Below, in pieces: positions 57,022 through 64,000 of a DNA stretch of 64,000 nucleotides. The stretch's first letter is position 1, and each line of letters starts with the position of its first letter. The DNA lies in NCBI RefSeq assembly GCF_004310865.1, contig NZ_SIXI01000004.1, forward strand, positions 434,001-498,000, written 5' to 3'. The notes beneath the pieces were generated by a model. It worked only from the letters and a program-made list of their open reading frames with translations, was not told the origin of the DNA and did not search any database. The translations under genes and the position numbers were made by a program. The DNA is from Aquabacterium lacunae (GTDB lineage Bacteria > Pseudomonadota > Gammaproteobacteria > Burkholderiales > Burkholderiaceae_C).

Positions 57022-57075
57022 GAGGCCTTCCTGTCAATACCCTCGGCTCGTTACACCGATAAGGCTGATGGACCA

Positions 57076-57091
57076 ACCGGCTTGAGCCGGT
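57076..57091 (-). other. Small hairpin between rpsD and rpoA
   Basis: ACCGGC-TTGA-GCCGGT, perfect six-base stem 54 bases upstream of the rpoA start. Purpose unknown; possibly part of translational control in the alpha operon. Confidence 0.45.
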
Positions 57092-57163
57092 ACTCTTTTG
57101 AAAAACGGCAACAGGGCCCGAGATGCCGACGCTTCGTCAGCCACCTCCAGGCCCTGAGAAAGA

Positions 57164-57787
57164 TCAGCGCGAATACAGTTCGACGATCAGCGATTCGTTG
57201 ATGTCGGAACCGAACTCGTCGCGGTCAGGCGACTTCTTGAACACGCCTTCCAGCTTGGCGCCGTCCACTTGCACCCAGCCGGGCAGACCGATGGACTCGG
57301 CCAGCTTGAAAGCTTCTTGCACGCGAACTTGCTTCTTGGCCTTTTCACGCACGGCCACCACGTCACCCGACTTGACCAGGTACGACGGGATGTTGACCAC
57401 TTGACCGTTCACGGTCACGCCCTTGTGGCCCACCAGCTGGCGAGCTTCAGCGCGGGTCGAGCCGAAGCCCATGCGGTACACGACGTTGTCCAGACGGCTT
57501 TCCAGCAGCGTCAGCAGGTTCACGCCGGTCGAGCCCTTGCGGCGCTCGGCTTCAGCGAAGTAGCGGCGGAATTGCTTCTCCAGCACGCCGTACATGCGCT
57601 TGACCTTTTGCTTTTCGCGCAGTTGCAGACCGAAGTCAGAGGTGCGCGAGCCGGAAGTGCGGCCGTGTTGACCGGGCTTCGAATCGAACTTGGCCTTGTC
57701 GCTGATGGGGCGACGGGCGCTCTTCAGGAAAAGGTCGGTGCCTTCACGGCGGGCCAATTTGGCCTTGGGACCGAGATAACGTGCCAC
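57164..57787 (-). CDS. rpsD: 30S ribosomal protein S4
   Basis: S4, 207 residues, the primary 16S rRNA binder and alpha-operon autoregulator in enterobacteria. The start is the GTG at 57787, giving [25 protein letters not shown] lies eight bases before it. A longer in-frame start at 57817 adds nonhomologous residues. The S4 RNA-binding domain ([20 protein letters not shown]) is intact. It is preceded by a 335-base gap with its own promoter. Confidence 0.97.
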   Translation of the reverse strand: MARYLGPKAKLARREGTDLFLKSARRPISDKAKFDSKPGQHGRTSGSRTSDFGLQLREKQKVKRMYGVLEKQFRRYFAEAERRKGSTGVNLLTLLESRLDNVVYRMGFGSTRAEARQLVGHKGVTVNGQVVNIPSYLVKSGDVVAVREKAKKQVRVQEAFKLAESIGLPGWVQVDGAKLEGVFKKSPDRDEFGSDINESLIVELYSR

Positions 57788-58122
57788 GTGGGTGTCCTCG
57801 AAAAAATCTGACGTCAAGGGCAGCCTGCGCTGCGCTGCTCGACGCGAGTCTGGGCCGTCTTGTGAAGCCCTAGACGGTGGTCTTGGAAGTGCACAAGCGA
57901 CGCAGCCACTGATTTGTCCAGCGGCAGGCAGTGCTTTGTGCGGGATAACCTGTGATTATAACCACAGGAATTGACAAGCACAAAAACCCGACGAGAACAC
58001 AAGGTTCTTGTCAAGTCTTCGGGCAGACAATATGTCGGGCTTCACTTAGAGGCCTTCGCAGGACGCACACCCTGCGCGGGCCACCGAGAGAATCCACAGA
58101 CGGGCGCGAGGCCCGCCAGACA
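57788..58122 (-). promoter_or_regulatory. rpsK-rpsD gap with an internal alpha-operon promoter
   Basis: These 335 bases contain no gene. On the minus strand TTGTGC (57978-57983), 17 bases, TATAAT (57955-57960) form a strong promoter for rpsD-rpoA-rplQ with a leader of about 165 bases. The -10 box is centred in an inverted repeat, CCTGTG (57949-57954) and CACAGG (57963-57968). Just upstream, the rpsK side has a distant CCCGAC/GTCGGG pairing followed by TTTTT, a possible partial terminator. Confidence 0.65.
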
Positions 58123-58527
58123 TCAGATGCGGCGACGCTTCTGAGGACGGCAGCCGTTGTGAGGAACGGGCGTGACGTCAGAAATCGAGTTGATGCGGAT
58201 GCCCAGCGAAGCCAGGGCGCGCACCGACGACTCGCGACCAGGACCGGGGCCCTTGATCTCGACGTCCAGGTTCTTGATGCCTTGTTCTTGCGCGGCGCGA
58301 CCGGCCACTTCAGCAGCCACCTGGGCAGCGAACGGGGTCGACTTGCGCGAGCCCTTGAAGCCCTGACCACCCGACGAAGCCCACGACAGGGCGTTGCCTT
58401 GACGGTCGGTGATGGTGATGATCGTGTTGTTGAACGAGGCGTGCACGTGGGCAATGCCGTCTGCAATGTTCTTGCGGACCTTCTTGCTCACGCGGCGAGC
58501 CGCGTTGTTGGCAGGTGCTTTGGCCAT
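58123..58527 (-). CDS. rpsK: 30S ribosomal protein S11
   Basis: S11, 134 residues. [20 protein letters not shown] and the C-terminal [13 protein letters not shown] are the standard signatures. 70 bases separate it from rpsM. Confidence 0.97.
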   Translation of the reverse strand: MAKAPANNAARRVSKKVRKNIADGIAHVHASFNNTIITITDRQGNALSWASSGGQGFKGSRKSTPFAAQVAAEVAGRAAQEQGIKNLDVEIKGPGPGRESSVRALASLGIRINSISDVTPVPHNGCRPQKRRRI

Positions 58528-58597
58528 AAAAATTACTCTCTCGACGGGCCCCCATCAATCAGGGAGGGGGCTGTATCTTACAGGAAGCCGAAGAAGA

Positions 58598-58960
58598 TCA
58601 CTTCTTGCCGGCGATCGCCTTGCGCGGGCCCTTGCGGGTGCGGGCGTTCGTGCGGGTGCGCTGGCCACGGCAGGGCAGGCCACGGCGATGACGGAAACCG
58701 CGGTAGCAGCCGATGTCCATCAGACGCTTGATGTTCATGGACAGTTCGCGACGCAGGTCACCTTCGATGGTGAGCTTGCCCACTTCGTCCCGGAGCTTCT
58801 CCAGGTCGGCGTCGGTCAGTTCCTTGATCTTCTTGTTGAAAGGGATGCCAGCCGCATTGCAGATCTGCTGGGCAGTGGTGCGACCAATGCCATAGATGTG
58901 CGTCAAGCCAATTTCAGTGTGCTTGTGCGGAGGGATGTTGATGCCAGCAATACGTGCCAT
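58598..58960 (-). CDS. rpsM: 30S ribosomal protein S13
   Basis: S13, 120 residues, starting [20 protein letters not shown] and ending in the rRNA-contacting basic tail ([18 protein letters not shown]). Lies between rpmJ and rpsK as usual. Confidence 0.97.
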   Translation of the reverse strand: MARIAGINIPPHKHTEIGLTHIYGIGRTTAQQICNAAGIPFNKKIKELTDADLEKLRDEVGKLTIEGDLRRELSMNIKRLMDIGCYRGFRHRRGLPCRGQRTRTNARTRKGPRKAIAGKK

Positions 58961-59002
58961 AGCTGTCCTCTGATACCGTGATGTGTCGCCGCGTGCCGGG
59001 CA

Positions 59003-59116
59003 TCAGCCCTGGCGCTGCTTGTGGCGGGGGTCGGTGCAGATCACACGCACCACGCCCTTGCGACGGATGATTTTGCAATTGCGGCACATCTTCTTGACGG
59101 ATGCCGAAACTTTCAT
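59003..59116 (-). CDS. rpmJ: 50S ribosomal protein L36
   Basis: L36, 37 residues, starting [20 protein letters not shown]. The zinc-type pattern C-x2-C with later Cys and His ([13 protein letters not shown]) is complete. Located between secY and rpsM. The 123 bases between it and secY are too short for infA, which often sits here. Confidence 0.95.
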   Translation of the reverse strand: MKVSASVKKMCRNCKIIRRKGVVRVICTDPRHKQRQG

Positions 59117-59239
59117 GGTCTTCTCCTGAACCGCCGATTGCTCGGCAGAATTCACATAGCGTTACCGGGTCGGGTCTGCTGTTCGCTCACGTCGCCCGGA
59201 ACACGATGCGAGCACGGGTCAATTCTTTCGCGCCTGGAG

Positions 59240-60547
59240 TCAGCTCTTGAAGTTGGCCTTCTTGAGCAGCGACTCGTACTGCTGGGACATCACGTAGGAC
59301 TGGACCTGGGCCCAGAAGTCCATCGTGACGACCACGATGATCAGCAGCGACGTACCACCGAAGTAGAACGGAACGTTGTACTTCAACACCAGGAACTCGG
59401 GCAGCAGGCACACCAGGGTGATGTAAGCCGCGCCAGCCAGAGTCAGACGCGCGAGGATCTTGTCGATGTACTTGGCGGTGTTGTCACCCGGGCGAATGCC
59501 AGGAATGAACGCACCACTCTTCTTCAGGTTGTCTGCGGTCTCACGGCTGTTGAACACCAGGGCCGTGTAGAAGAAGCAGAAGAACACGATGGCAGCAGCG
59601 TACAGCAGCACGTAGATCGGTTGACCCGGCGACAGGGCCGAGGCCAGATCCTTGAGCCACCGCATGCTCTCGCCCGTGGCGAACCAGCCCACGGCCGTGG
59701 TCGGCAGCAGGATGATCGAAGAGGCGAAGATCGGGGGAATCACGCCGGCCATGTTGACCTTCAGGGGCAGGTGCGACGACTGGCCACCATAGACCTTGTT
59801 GCCGACCTGACGCTTGGCGTAATTGACCAGGATCTTGCGTTGGCCCCGCTCGACGAACACCACGCCGTAGGTCACGGCCACCACCACTGCGATGATGAAC
59901 AGCGCAGCAGGGATGCTCATGGCACCGGTGCGAATCAGCTCGAACAGACCACCGATCGCGCTGGGCAAGCCAGCGGCAATGCCTGCAAAGATCAGGATCG
60001 AGATGCCGTTGCCCAGGCCACGCTCGGTGATCTGCTCACCCAGCCACATCAGGAACATCGTGCCAGCGGTCAGCGACACCACGGTGGTCAGCTGGAAGCC
60101 GAACCCGGGGTTGATGACCAGGCCAGGTGTGCCCTGCAGTGCCACTGCGATGCCGAAGGACTGGAACAGGGCCAGACCCACGGTGCCGAAACGCGTGTAC
60201 TGCGTGATCTTGCGACGGCCAGCCTCGCCTTCCTTCTTCAGCGCCTCGAGGTGAGGCACCACGTAGCCCATCATCTGCATGATGATGGACGCCGAGATGT
60301 AGGGCATGATGCCCAGCGCGAAGACGGTGAAGCGCGACAGCGCACCGCCCGAGAACATGTTGAACAGGCTCAGGATGCCGCCCGACTGGCCCTTGAACAG
60401 CTGTTGAAGCTGTGCGGGGTCGATGCCAGGAACGGGGATGTGGGCCCCGATGCGGTAGACGACCAGCGCCAGCAGCAGAAAGATCAGACGACGTTGCAGG
60501 TCGCCAAACTTGCCGCTCTGTGCCAGTTGAGTGGGAGACGTTGCCAT
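59240..60547 (-). CDS. secY: Protein translocase subunit SecY
   Basis: Central channel of the Sec translocon, 435 residues, ten membrane segments. [19 protein letters not shown] near 27-45 and [19 protein letters not shown] are typical of segments one and three, and the C terminus ends in a cytoplasmic tail ([13 protein letters not shown]). Follows rplO by 35 bases as in the classical spc operon. Confidence 0.97.
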   Translation of the reverse strand: MATSPTQLAQSGKFGDLQRRLIFLLLALVVYRIGAHIPVPGIDPAQLQQLFKGQSGGILSLFNMFSGGALSRFTVFALGIMPYISASIIMQMMGYVVPHLEALKKEGEAGRRKITQYTRFGTVGLALFQSFGIAVALQGTPGLVINPGFGFQLTTVVSLTAGTMFLMWLGEQITERGLGNGISILIFAGIAAGLPSAIGGLFELIRTGAMSIPAALFIIAVVVAVTYGVVFVERGQRKILVNYAKRQVGNKVYGGQSSHLPLKVNMAGVIPPIFASSIILLPTTAVGWFATGESMRWLKDLASALSPGQPIYVLLYAAAIVFFCFFYTALVFNSRETADNLKKSGAFIPGIRPGDNTAKYIDKILARLTLAGAAYITLVCLLPEFLVLKYNVPFYFGGTSLLIIVVVTMDFWAQVQSYVMSQQYESLLKKANFKS

Positions 60548-60582
60548 GAGTCCTGTTCGCGCTCGTGTTCGCAGCCTGAGGC

Positions 60583-61017
60583 TTATTCAGCCAGAGAACC
60601 GCCAGCAGCTTCGATCGCAGCCTTGGCGCCAGCGGTGGCACCAACGCCCTTGAGGGTGACCTTGGACGTCAGTTCGCCCGACTTGATCACCTTCACGACC
60701 TTGGCCAGTTGAGGCACCAGGCCAGCCTGCTTCAGGACGATCAGGTCCACTTCGGCAGCGCCCAGCGCCTGCAGTTCGCCCAGGGTGACCTCGGCGTTGT
60801 ACTTCAGGGTCATCGACTTGAAACCGCGCTTGGGCAGACGGCGTTGCAGAGGCATTTGACCGCCTTCGAAGCCGACCTTGTGGTAGCCGCCCGAACGCGA
60901 CTTCTGACCCTTGTGACCGCGACCAGCGGTCTTGCCCAGGCCCGAGCCAATGCCACGGCCGACGCGGCGCTTGGCGTGCTTCGAACCCGATGCGGGCTTG
61001 ATGGAATTGAGTTGCAT
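60583..61017 (-). CDS. rplO: 50S ribosomal protein L15
   Basis: L15, 144 residues, with the Gly/Lys-rich N terminus [20 protein letters not shown] typical of the family. Lies between rpmD and secY. Confidence 0.97.
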   Translation of the reverse strand: MQLNSIKPASGSKHAKRRVGRGIGSGLGKTAGRGHKGQKSRSGGYHKVGFEGGQMPLQRRLPKRGFKSMTLKYNAEVTLGELQALGAAEVDLIVLKQAGLVPQLAKVVKVIKSGELTSKVTLKGVGATAGAKAAIEAAGGSLAE

Positions 61018-61042
61018 GGTATTCCCCAGAGTCGGAAGTGGT

Positions 61043-61225
61043 TTACACCACCTCGACCATGTAGCGAACCTTGTTGATCATGCCGCGCACTGCGGGCGTG
61101 TCTTCGAGGGTCGAGGTGCTGTGCATGCGACGCAGGCCCAGACCACGCACGGTGGCGCGGTGGTCGGCACGGGTGCCGATGGGGCTGCGAACCAGCTTAA
61201 CGGTGAGAGTCTTCTTCTCGCTCAT
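61043..61225 (-). CDS. rpmD: 50S ribosomal protein L30
   Basis: L30, 60 residues: [20 protein letters not shown], then [20 protein letters not shown]. 17 bases downstream of rpsE. Confidence 0.97.
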   Translation of the reverse strand: MSEKKTLTVKLVRSPIGTRADHRATVRGLGLRRMHSTSTLEDTPAVRGMINKVRYMVEVV

Positions 61226-61242
61226 GTTCAGTACTCCCCGGC

Positions 61243-61761
61243 TCAGTTGAAGAGCTCTTCGACCGACTTGCCACGCTTGGAGGCGATTTCGGACGGAGTG
61301 GTCGACTTGCGCAGAGCGTCGAAGGTGGCGCGAACCAGGTTGTAGGGGTTGGTCGAACCGATGGCCTTGGCCACCACGTCCGTCACACCCATCACCTCGA
61401 ACACGGCACGCATCGGGCCGCCAGCAATGATGCCGGTACCGGCAGGTGCCGGAGCGATCAGAACGCGCGAGGCGCCGTGCTCGCCCACCACGTTGTGGTA
61501 GACGGTACCGTTCTTCAGCGAAACCTTCAGCATGTTGCGACGGGCTTCGTCCATGGCCTTGGACACGGCCAGAGGCACTTCACGCGCCTTGCCCTTGCCC
61601 ATGCCGATGCGACCATCGCCATCGCCGACCACGGTCAGGGCTGCGAAACCCATGATCCGACCGCCCTTGACCACTTTGGTCACGCGGTTCACCTGGATCA
61701 TCTTTTCGCGCAGACCGTCGTCGCGACCTTCGTCAGCCACCTTGGGTTGAAACTTTGCCAT
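61243..61761 (-). CDS. rpsE: 30S ribosomal protein S5
   Basis: S5, 172 residues. The double-stranded RNA-binding domain signature [20 protein letters not shown] is followed by [16 protein letters not shown]. Normal length; lies between rplR and rpmD. Confidence 0.98.
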   Translation of the reverse strand: MAKFQPKVADEGRDDGLREKMIQVNRVTKVVKGGRIMGFAALTVVGDGDGRIGMGKGKAREVPLAVSKAMDEARRNMLKVSLKNGTVYHNVVGEHGASRVLIAPAPAGTGIIAGGPMRAVFEVMGVTDVVAKAIGSTNPYNLVRATFDALRKSTTPSEIASKRGKSVEELFN

Positions 61762-61787
61762 TTGTGATTCCTTCCAGTGCCAGCGGC

Positions 61788-62156
61788 TTAGAACTGCAGG
61801 CCGGCTTCACGCGCGGCTTCAGCCAAGGCCTTGATGCGGCCGTGGTAGGCGCAGCCCGAGCGGTCGAAAGCAACCTTCTCGACGCCAACGGCCTTGGCCT
61901 TCTCGGCGATGCGCTTGCCGATCAGCGTGGCAGCGTTGACGTTGCCACCCTTGCCAGCGGCGCCCAGCTGTTCGCGGACTTCCTTCTCGGCGGTCGAGGC
62001 AGCTGCCAGGACCTTCGAGCCGTCGCCGGTGGTGACTTGGGCGTAGATGTGCAGGTTGGTACGGATAACCGTCAGACGAACGGCGCCTTGCAAAGCAATG
62101 CGAGCGCGCGTTTGACGCGAGCGACGCAGGCGCTGTTCCTTCTTGTTGATGGACAT
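61788..62156 (-). CDS. rplR: 50S ribosomal protein L18
   Basis: L18, 122 residues, with a basic N terminus ([17 protein letters not shown]) and the 5S-rRNA-binding C terminus [20 protein letters not shown]. 11 bases after rplF. Confidence 0.97.
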   Translation of the reverse strand: MSINKKEQRLRRSRQTRARIALQGAVRLTVIRTNLHIYAQVTTGDGSKVLAAASTAEKEVREQLGAAGKGGNVNAATLIGKRIAEKAKAVGVEKVAFDRSGCAYHGRIKALAEAAREAGLQF

Positions 62157-62167
62157 GGTTCAGCTCC

Positions 62168-62701
62168 TTACTTCTTCTTGGTCTCTTTCAAGACCACGCG
62201 CTCGTCGGAATAGCGGATGCCCTTGCCCTTGTAAGGCTCGGGCGGACGGAAGGCACGCACTTCGGCGGCGATCTGACCCACCACTTGACGGTCAACACCC
62301 TTGATCAGGATCTCGGTCTGAGACGGGGTCTCGACCTTGATGCCTGCGGGCATGTCCTTGACCACGGGGTGCGAGAAGCCGATCGACAGATTCAGCTTCT
62401 GACCTTGGGCCTGGGCACGGAAGCCCACGCCGACCAGGGTCAGCTTCTTCTCGAAACCCTTGCTCACGCCGTTGACCATGTTGGCCACCAGGGCGCGCAC
62501 GGTACCGGACATCGCGTTGGCTTCGGCGCTGTCGTTGGCCGGGGCCACCTTCAGCTCGTTGCCGTCCTTGGCCACGGAAGCCAGGGGCGATTGAGGGCGG
62601 GTCATGGTGCCCAGGGCACCCTTGACGGTGATTTGTTCAGCAGTGACCTGCACGTCCACACCTTGGGGGACGGCGATCGGCATCTTTCCTACGCGGGACA
62701 T
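62168..62701 (-). CDS. rplF: 50S ribosomal protein L6
   Basis: L6, 177 residues. The start at 62701 gives [17 protein letters not shown]; a longer in-frame start at 62743 adds foreign residues. [14 protein letters not shown] near the C terminus is the family signature. Confidence 0.97.
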   Translation of the reverse strand: MSRVGKMPIAVPQGVDVQVTAEQITVKGALGTMTRPQSPLASVAKDGNELKVAPANDSAEANAMSGTVRALVANMVNGVSKGFEKKLTLVGVGFRAQAQGQKLNLSIGFSHPVVKDMPAGIKVETPSQTEILIKGVDRQVVGQIAAEVRAFRPPEPYKGKGIRYSDERVVLKETKKK

Positions 62702-62714
62702 GTCGATGCTCCTA

Positions 62715-63110
62715 TCAGGCGACGTAGCAGAGCACTTCGCCACCGATGCCGGCAGCGCGAGCCTTGCGGTCGGTCATCACGCCCTTGGGGGTGGTGACGA
62801 TGGCAACACCCAGGCCATTCATGACCTTGGGGATGTCCTGGCAGCCCTTGTAAACGCGCAGACCAGGCTTGGACACACGTTCGATGCGCTCGATCACGGG
62901 GCGACCGGCGTAATACTTGAGGGCAATTTCCAGGGTGGGCTTGGTAGCCTCGCCGGAGACGGCAAAACCGTCAATGTAGCCTTCGTCCTTCAGGACTTGG
63001 GCGATCGCGACTTTCAGCTTGGACGAGGGCAGTGCAACGCTGGCCTTCGAGACCATTTGTGCGTTGCGAATGCGCGTCAGCATGTCGGCGATGGGATCAC
63101 TCATGCTCAT
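62715..63110 (-). CDS. rpsH: 30S ribosomal protein S8
   Basis: S8, 131 residues, starting [20 protein letters not shown] with an AGGAG site. The C-terminal signature [20 protein letters not shown] is intact. Confidence 0.97.
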   Translation of the reverse strand: MSMSDPIADMLTRIRNAQMVSKASVALPSSKLKVAIAQVLKDEGYIDGFAVSGEATKPTLEIALKYYAGRPVIERIERVSKPGLRVYKGCQDIPKVMNGLGVAIVTTPKGVMTDRKARAAGIGGEVLCYVA

Positions 63111-63139
63111 GGGATAACTCCTGTTCGTTCCAGGCCGAC

Positions 63140-63445
63140 TTACCAGCTGGCCTTGGTGACACCGGGGATGTCACCGGCAAAAGCCAGTTCGCGGATCTTC
63201 ATGCGGCCCAGGCCGAACTGACGGAAGGTGCCACGGGGGCGGCCAGTCAGATGGCAACGGTTGCGCAGGCGGGTGGGGTTGGCGTTGCGAGGCAGCTTTT
63301 GCAGCTCCAGGCGGGCGGCGTAACGCTCTTCTTCCGACTTCGAGGTGTCATCGATGACGGCCTTGAGTTCGGCGTACTTCTTGGCGTACTTGGCGACCAG
63401 CTTTTCGCGCTTTTCTTCGCGTTGCTTCAGGGAAACTTTAGCCAC
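63140..63445 (-). CDS. rpsN: 30S ribosomal protein S14
   Basis: S14, 101 residues, the long zinc-independent form: no CxxC pairs, and the conserved [20 protein letters not shown] segment is present. Lies between rplE and rpsH. Confidence 0.97.
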   Translation of the reverse strand: MAKVSLKQREEKREKLVAKYAKKYAELKAVIDDTSKSEEERYAARLELQKLPRNANPTRLRNRCHLTGRPRGTFRQFGLGRMKIRELAFAGDIPGVTKASW

Positions 63446-63453
63446 GTTCCACC

Positions 63454-64000
63454 TCAGTTCTTGAACGGGAATTTGAAGGCAGCCAGCAGAGCCTTGGCTT
63501 CTTCGTCGGTCTTGGCAGACGTCGTGATGCTGATGTTCAGACCACGGATCGCGTCGATCTTGTCGTACTCGATTTCCGGGAAAATGATCTGTTCCTTGAC
63601 ACCGACGTTGTAGTTGCCGCGGCCGTCGAACGAACGACCCGAGATGCCACGGAAGTCACGGACGCGGGGCAGCGACACGGTCACGAAGCGGTCCAGGAAT
63701 TCGTACATGCGGGCACCACGCAGGGTGACCATGCAGCCGATGGGCATGTTTTCGCGGATCTTGAAACCAGCGATGGCCTTGCGCGACTTGGTCACGACAG
63801 GCTTCTGGCCAGCGATCTTGGTCAGGTCGCCAACGGCGTGTTCCATGACCTTCTTGTCGTTCACGGCTTCCGAGACACCCATGTTCAGGGTGATCTTGGT
63901 CAGACGGGGCACTTCCATGATCGACTTGTAGCCAAACTTGGCCATCAGATCAGGAACGACCTTGGTGCGGTAGAAGTCTTGCAGACGAGCGGTTTGTTGA
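63454..64000 (-). CDS. rplE: 50S ribosomal protein L5 (5' end cut by window edge)
   Basis: L5, 5S-rRNA binding. The frame [20 protein letters not shown] continues upstream without stop as [18 protein letters not shown] to the last base, so the true start lies just outside and the internal ATG at 63945 is not the start. About 181 residues are visible, close to the full 179-180; only a few N-terminal residues are missing. Confidence 0.96.
   Translation of the reverse strand, partial: QQTARLQDFYRTKVVPDLMAKFGYKSIMEVPRLTKITLNMGVSEAVNDKKVMEHAVGDLTKIAGQKPVVTKSRKAIAGFKIRENMPIGCMVTLRGARMYEFLDRFVTVSLPRVRDFRGISGRSFDGRGNYNVGVKEQIIFPEIEYDKIDAIRGLNISITTSAKTDEEAKALLAAFKFPFKN

Noticed and set aside
57799-58120. 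A small gene in the rpsK-rpsD gap
   Set aside because: Short open frames here overlap the promoter and rpsD start, and none has a ribosome binding site with family resemblance.
59021-60712. 563-codon plus-strand frame opposite secY
   Set aside because: Antisense shadow; secY homology is complete.

Overview
The window is GC-rich proteobacterial chromosome. Five things point to a betaproteobacterium of the order Burkholderiales, probably the Rubrivivax/Leptothrix/Ideonella/Aquabacterium side: the fused indolepyruvate oxidoreductase, a Pseudomonas-like Gts glucose transporter, HexR with a complete Entner-Doudoroff set, a PEP-CTERM protein with a PrsT-like TPR protein, and the spc/alpha ribosomal cluster without infA. 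The genus placement is inference; no database search was possible. No phage, insertion sequence or CRISPR array was seen.

Positions 1-7.8 kb carry a truncated fused indolepyruvate ferredoxin oxidoreductase (minus strand). It diverges from a leucine/isovalerate operon: liuB (carboxylase beta), liuC (methylglutaconyl-CoA hydratase), liuD (biotin subunit) and liuA (isovaleryl-CoA dehydrogenase). A secreted chalcone-isomerase-like protein and a 100-residue orphan follow.

Positions 9-34.5 kb form a sugar catabolic superlocus. On the minus strand a two-component pair precedes lamB-gtsABCD-glk, which ends at a clear terminator: outer-membrane entry, inner-membrane ABC import and phosphorylation of glucose. 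On the plus strand lies the regulator hexR, and facing it a PfkB-family fructokinase. Then come the frcBCA ribose/fructose-type ABC transporter with a FucU/RbsD-like mutarotase and a ROK repressor. After these comes the run zwf-pgl-edd-eda-pgi-ppc. Together they convert glucose and fructose to glucose-6-phosphate, then to pyruvate and glyceraldehyde-3-phosphate through the Entner-Doudoroff route, with PEP carboxylase for anaplerosis. Palindromes lie in front of both frcB and zwf.

Positions 34.5-47.7 kb are the accessory part. It holds a PEP-CTERM protein with a sigma-54-like promoter, a 946-residue TPR protein of PrsT type, an FAD-dependent oxidoreductase, and an SbcC/SbcD-like ATPase/exonuclease pair. 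An alpha/beta hydrolase with a divergent TetR regulator (perfect palindrome between them) and a HipB-HipA toxin-antitoxin pair beside tRNA-Arg(CCG) complete it.

Positions 48-55.3 kb are mixed housekeeping. They include a membrane-anchored cytochrome c5, a minus-strand operon (purU, an NTF2-like protein, a YheT-type hydrolase, an unknown protein), an ECF sigma/anti-sigma pair followed by a DUF3455 lipoprotein, a zinc-finger protein, ilvE and the initiator tRNA.

Positions 55.4-64 kb are the distal spc and alpha ribosomal operons on the minus strand, from rplE (cut by the window edge) through secY to rpoA and rplQ, closed by a strong terminator. A 335-base gap before rpsD contains a consensus-like promoter. 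The window's most testable leads are regulatory: the zwf, frcB and TetR palindromes, the sigma-54 site of the PEP-CTERM gene, and the palindromic promoter ahead of rpsD.
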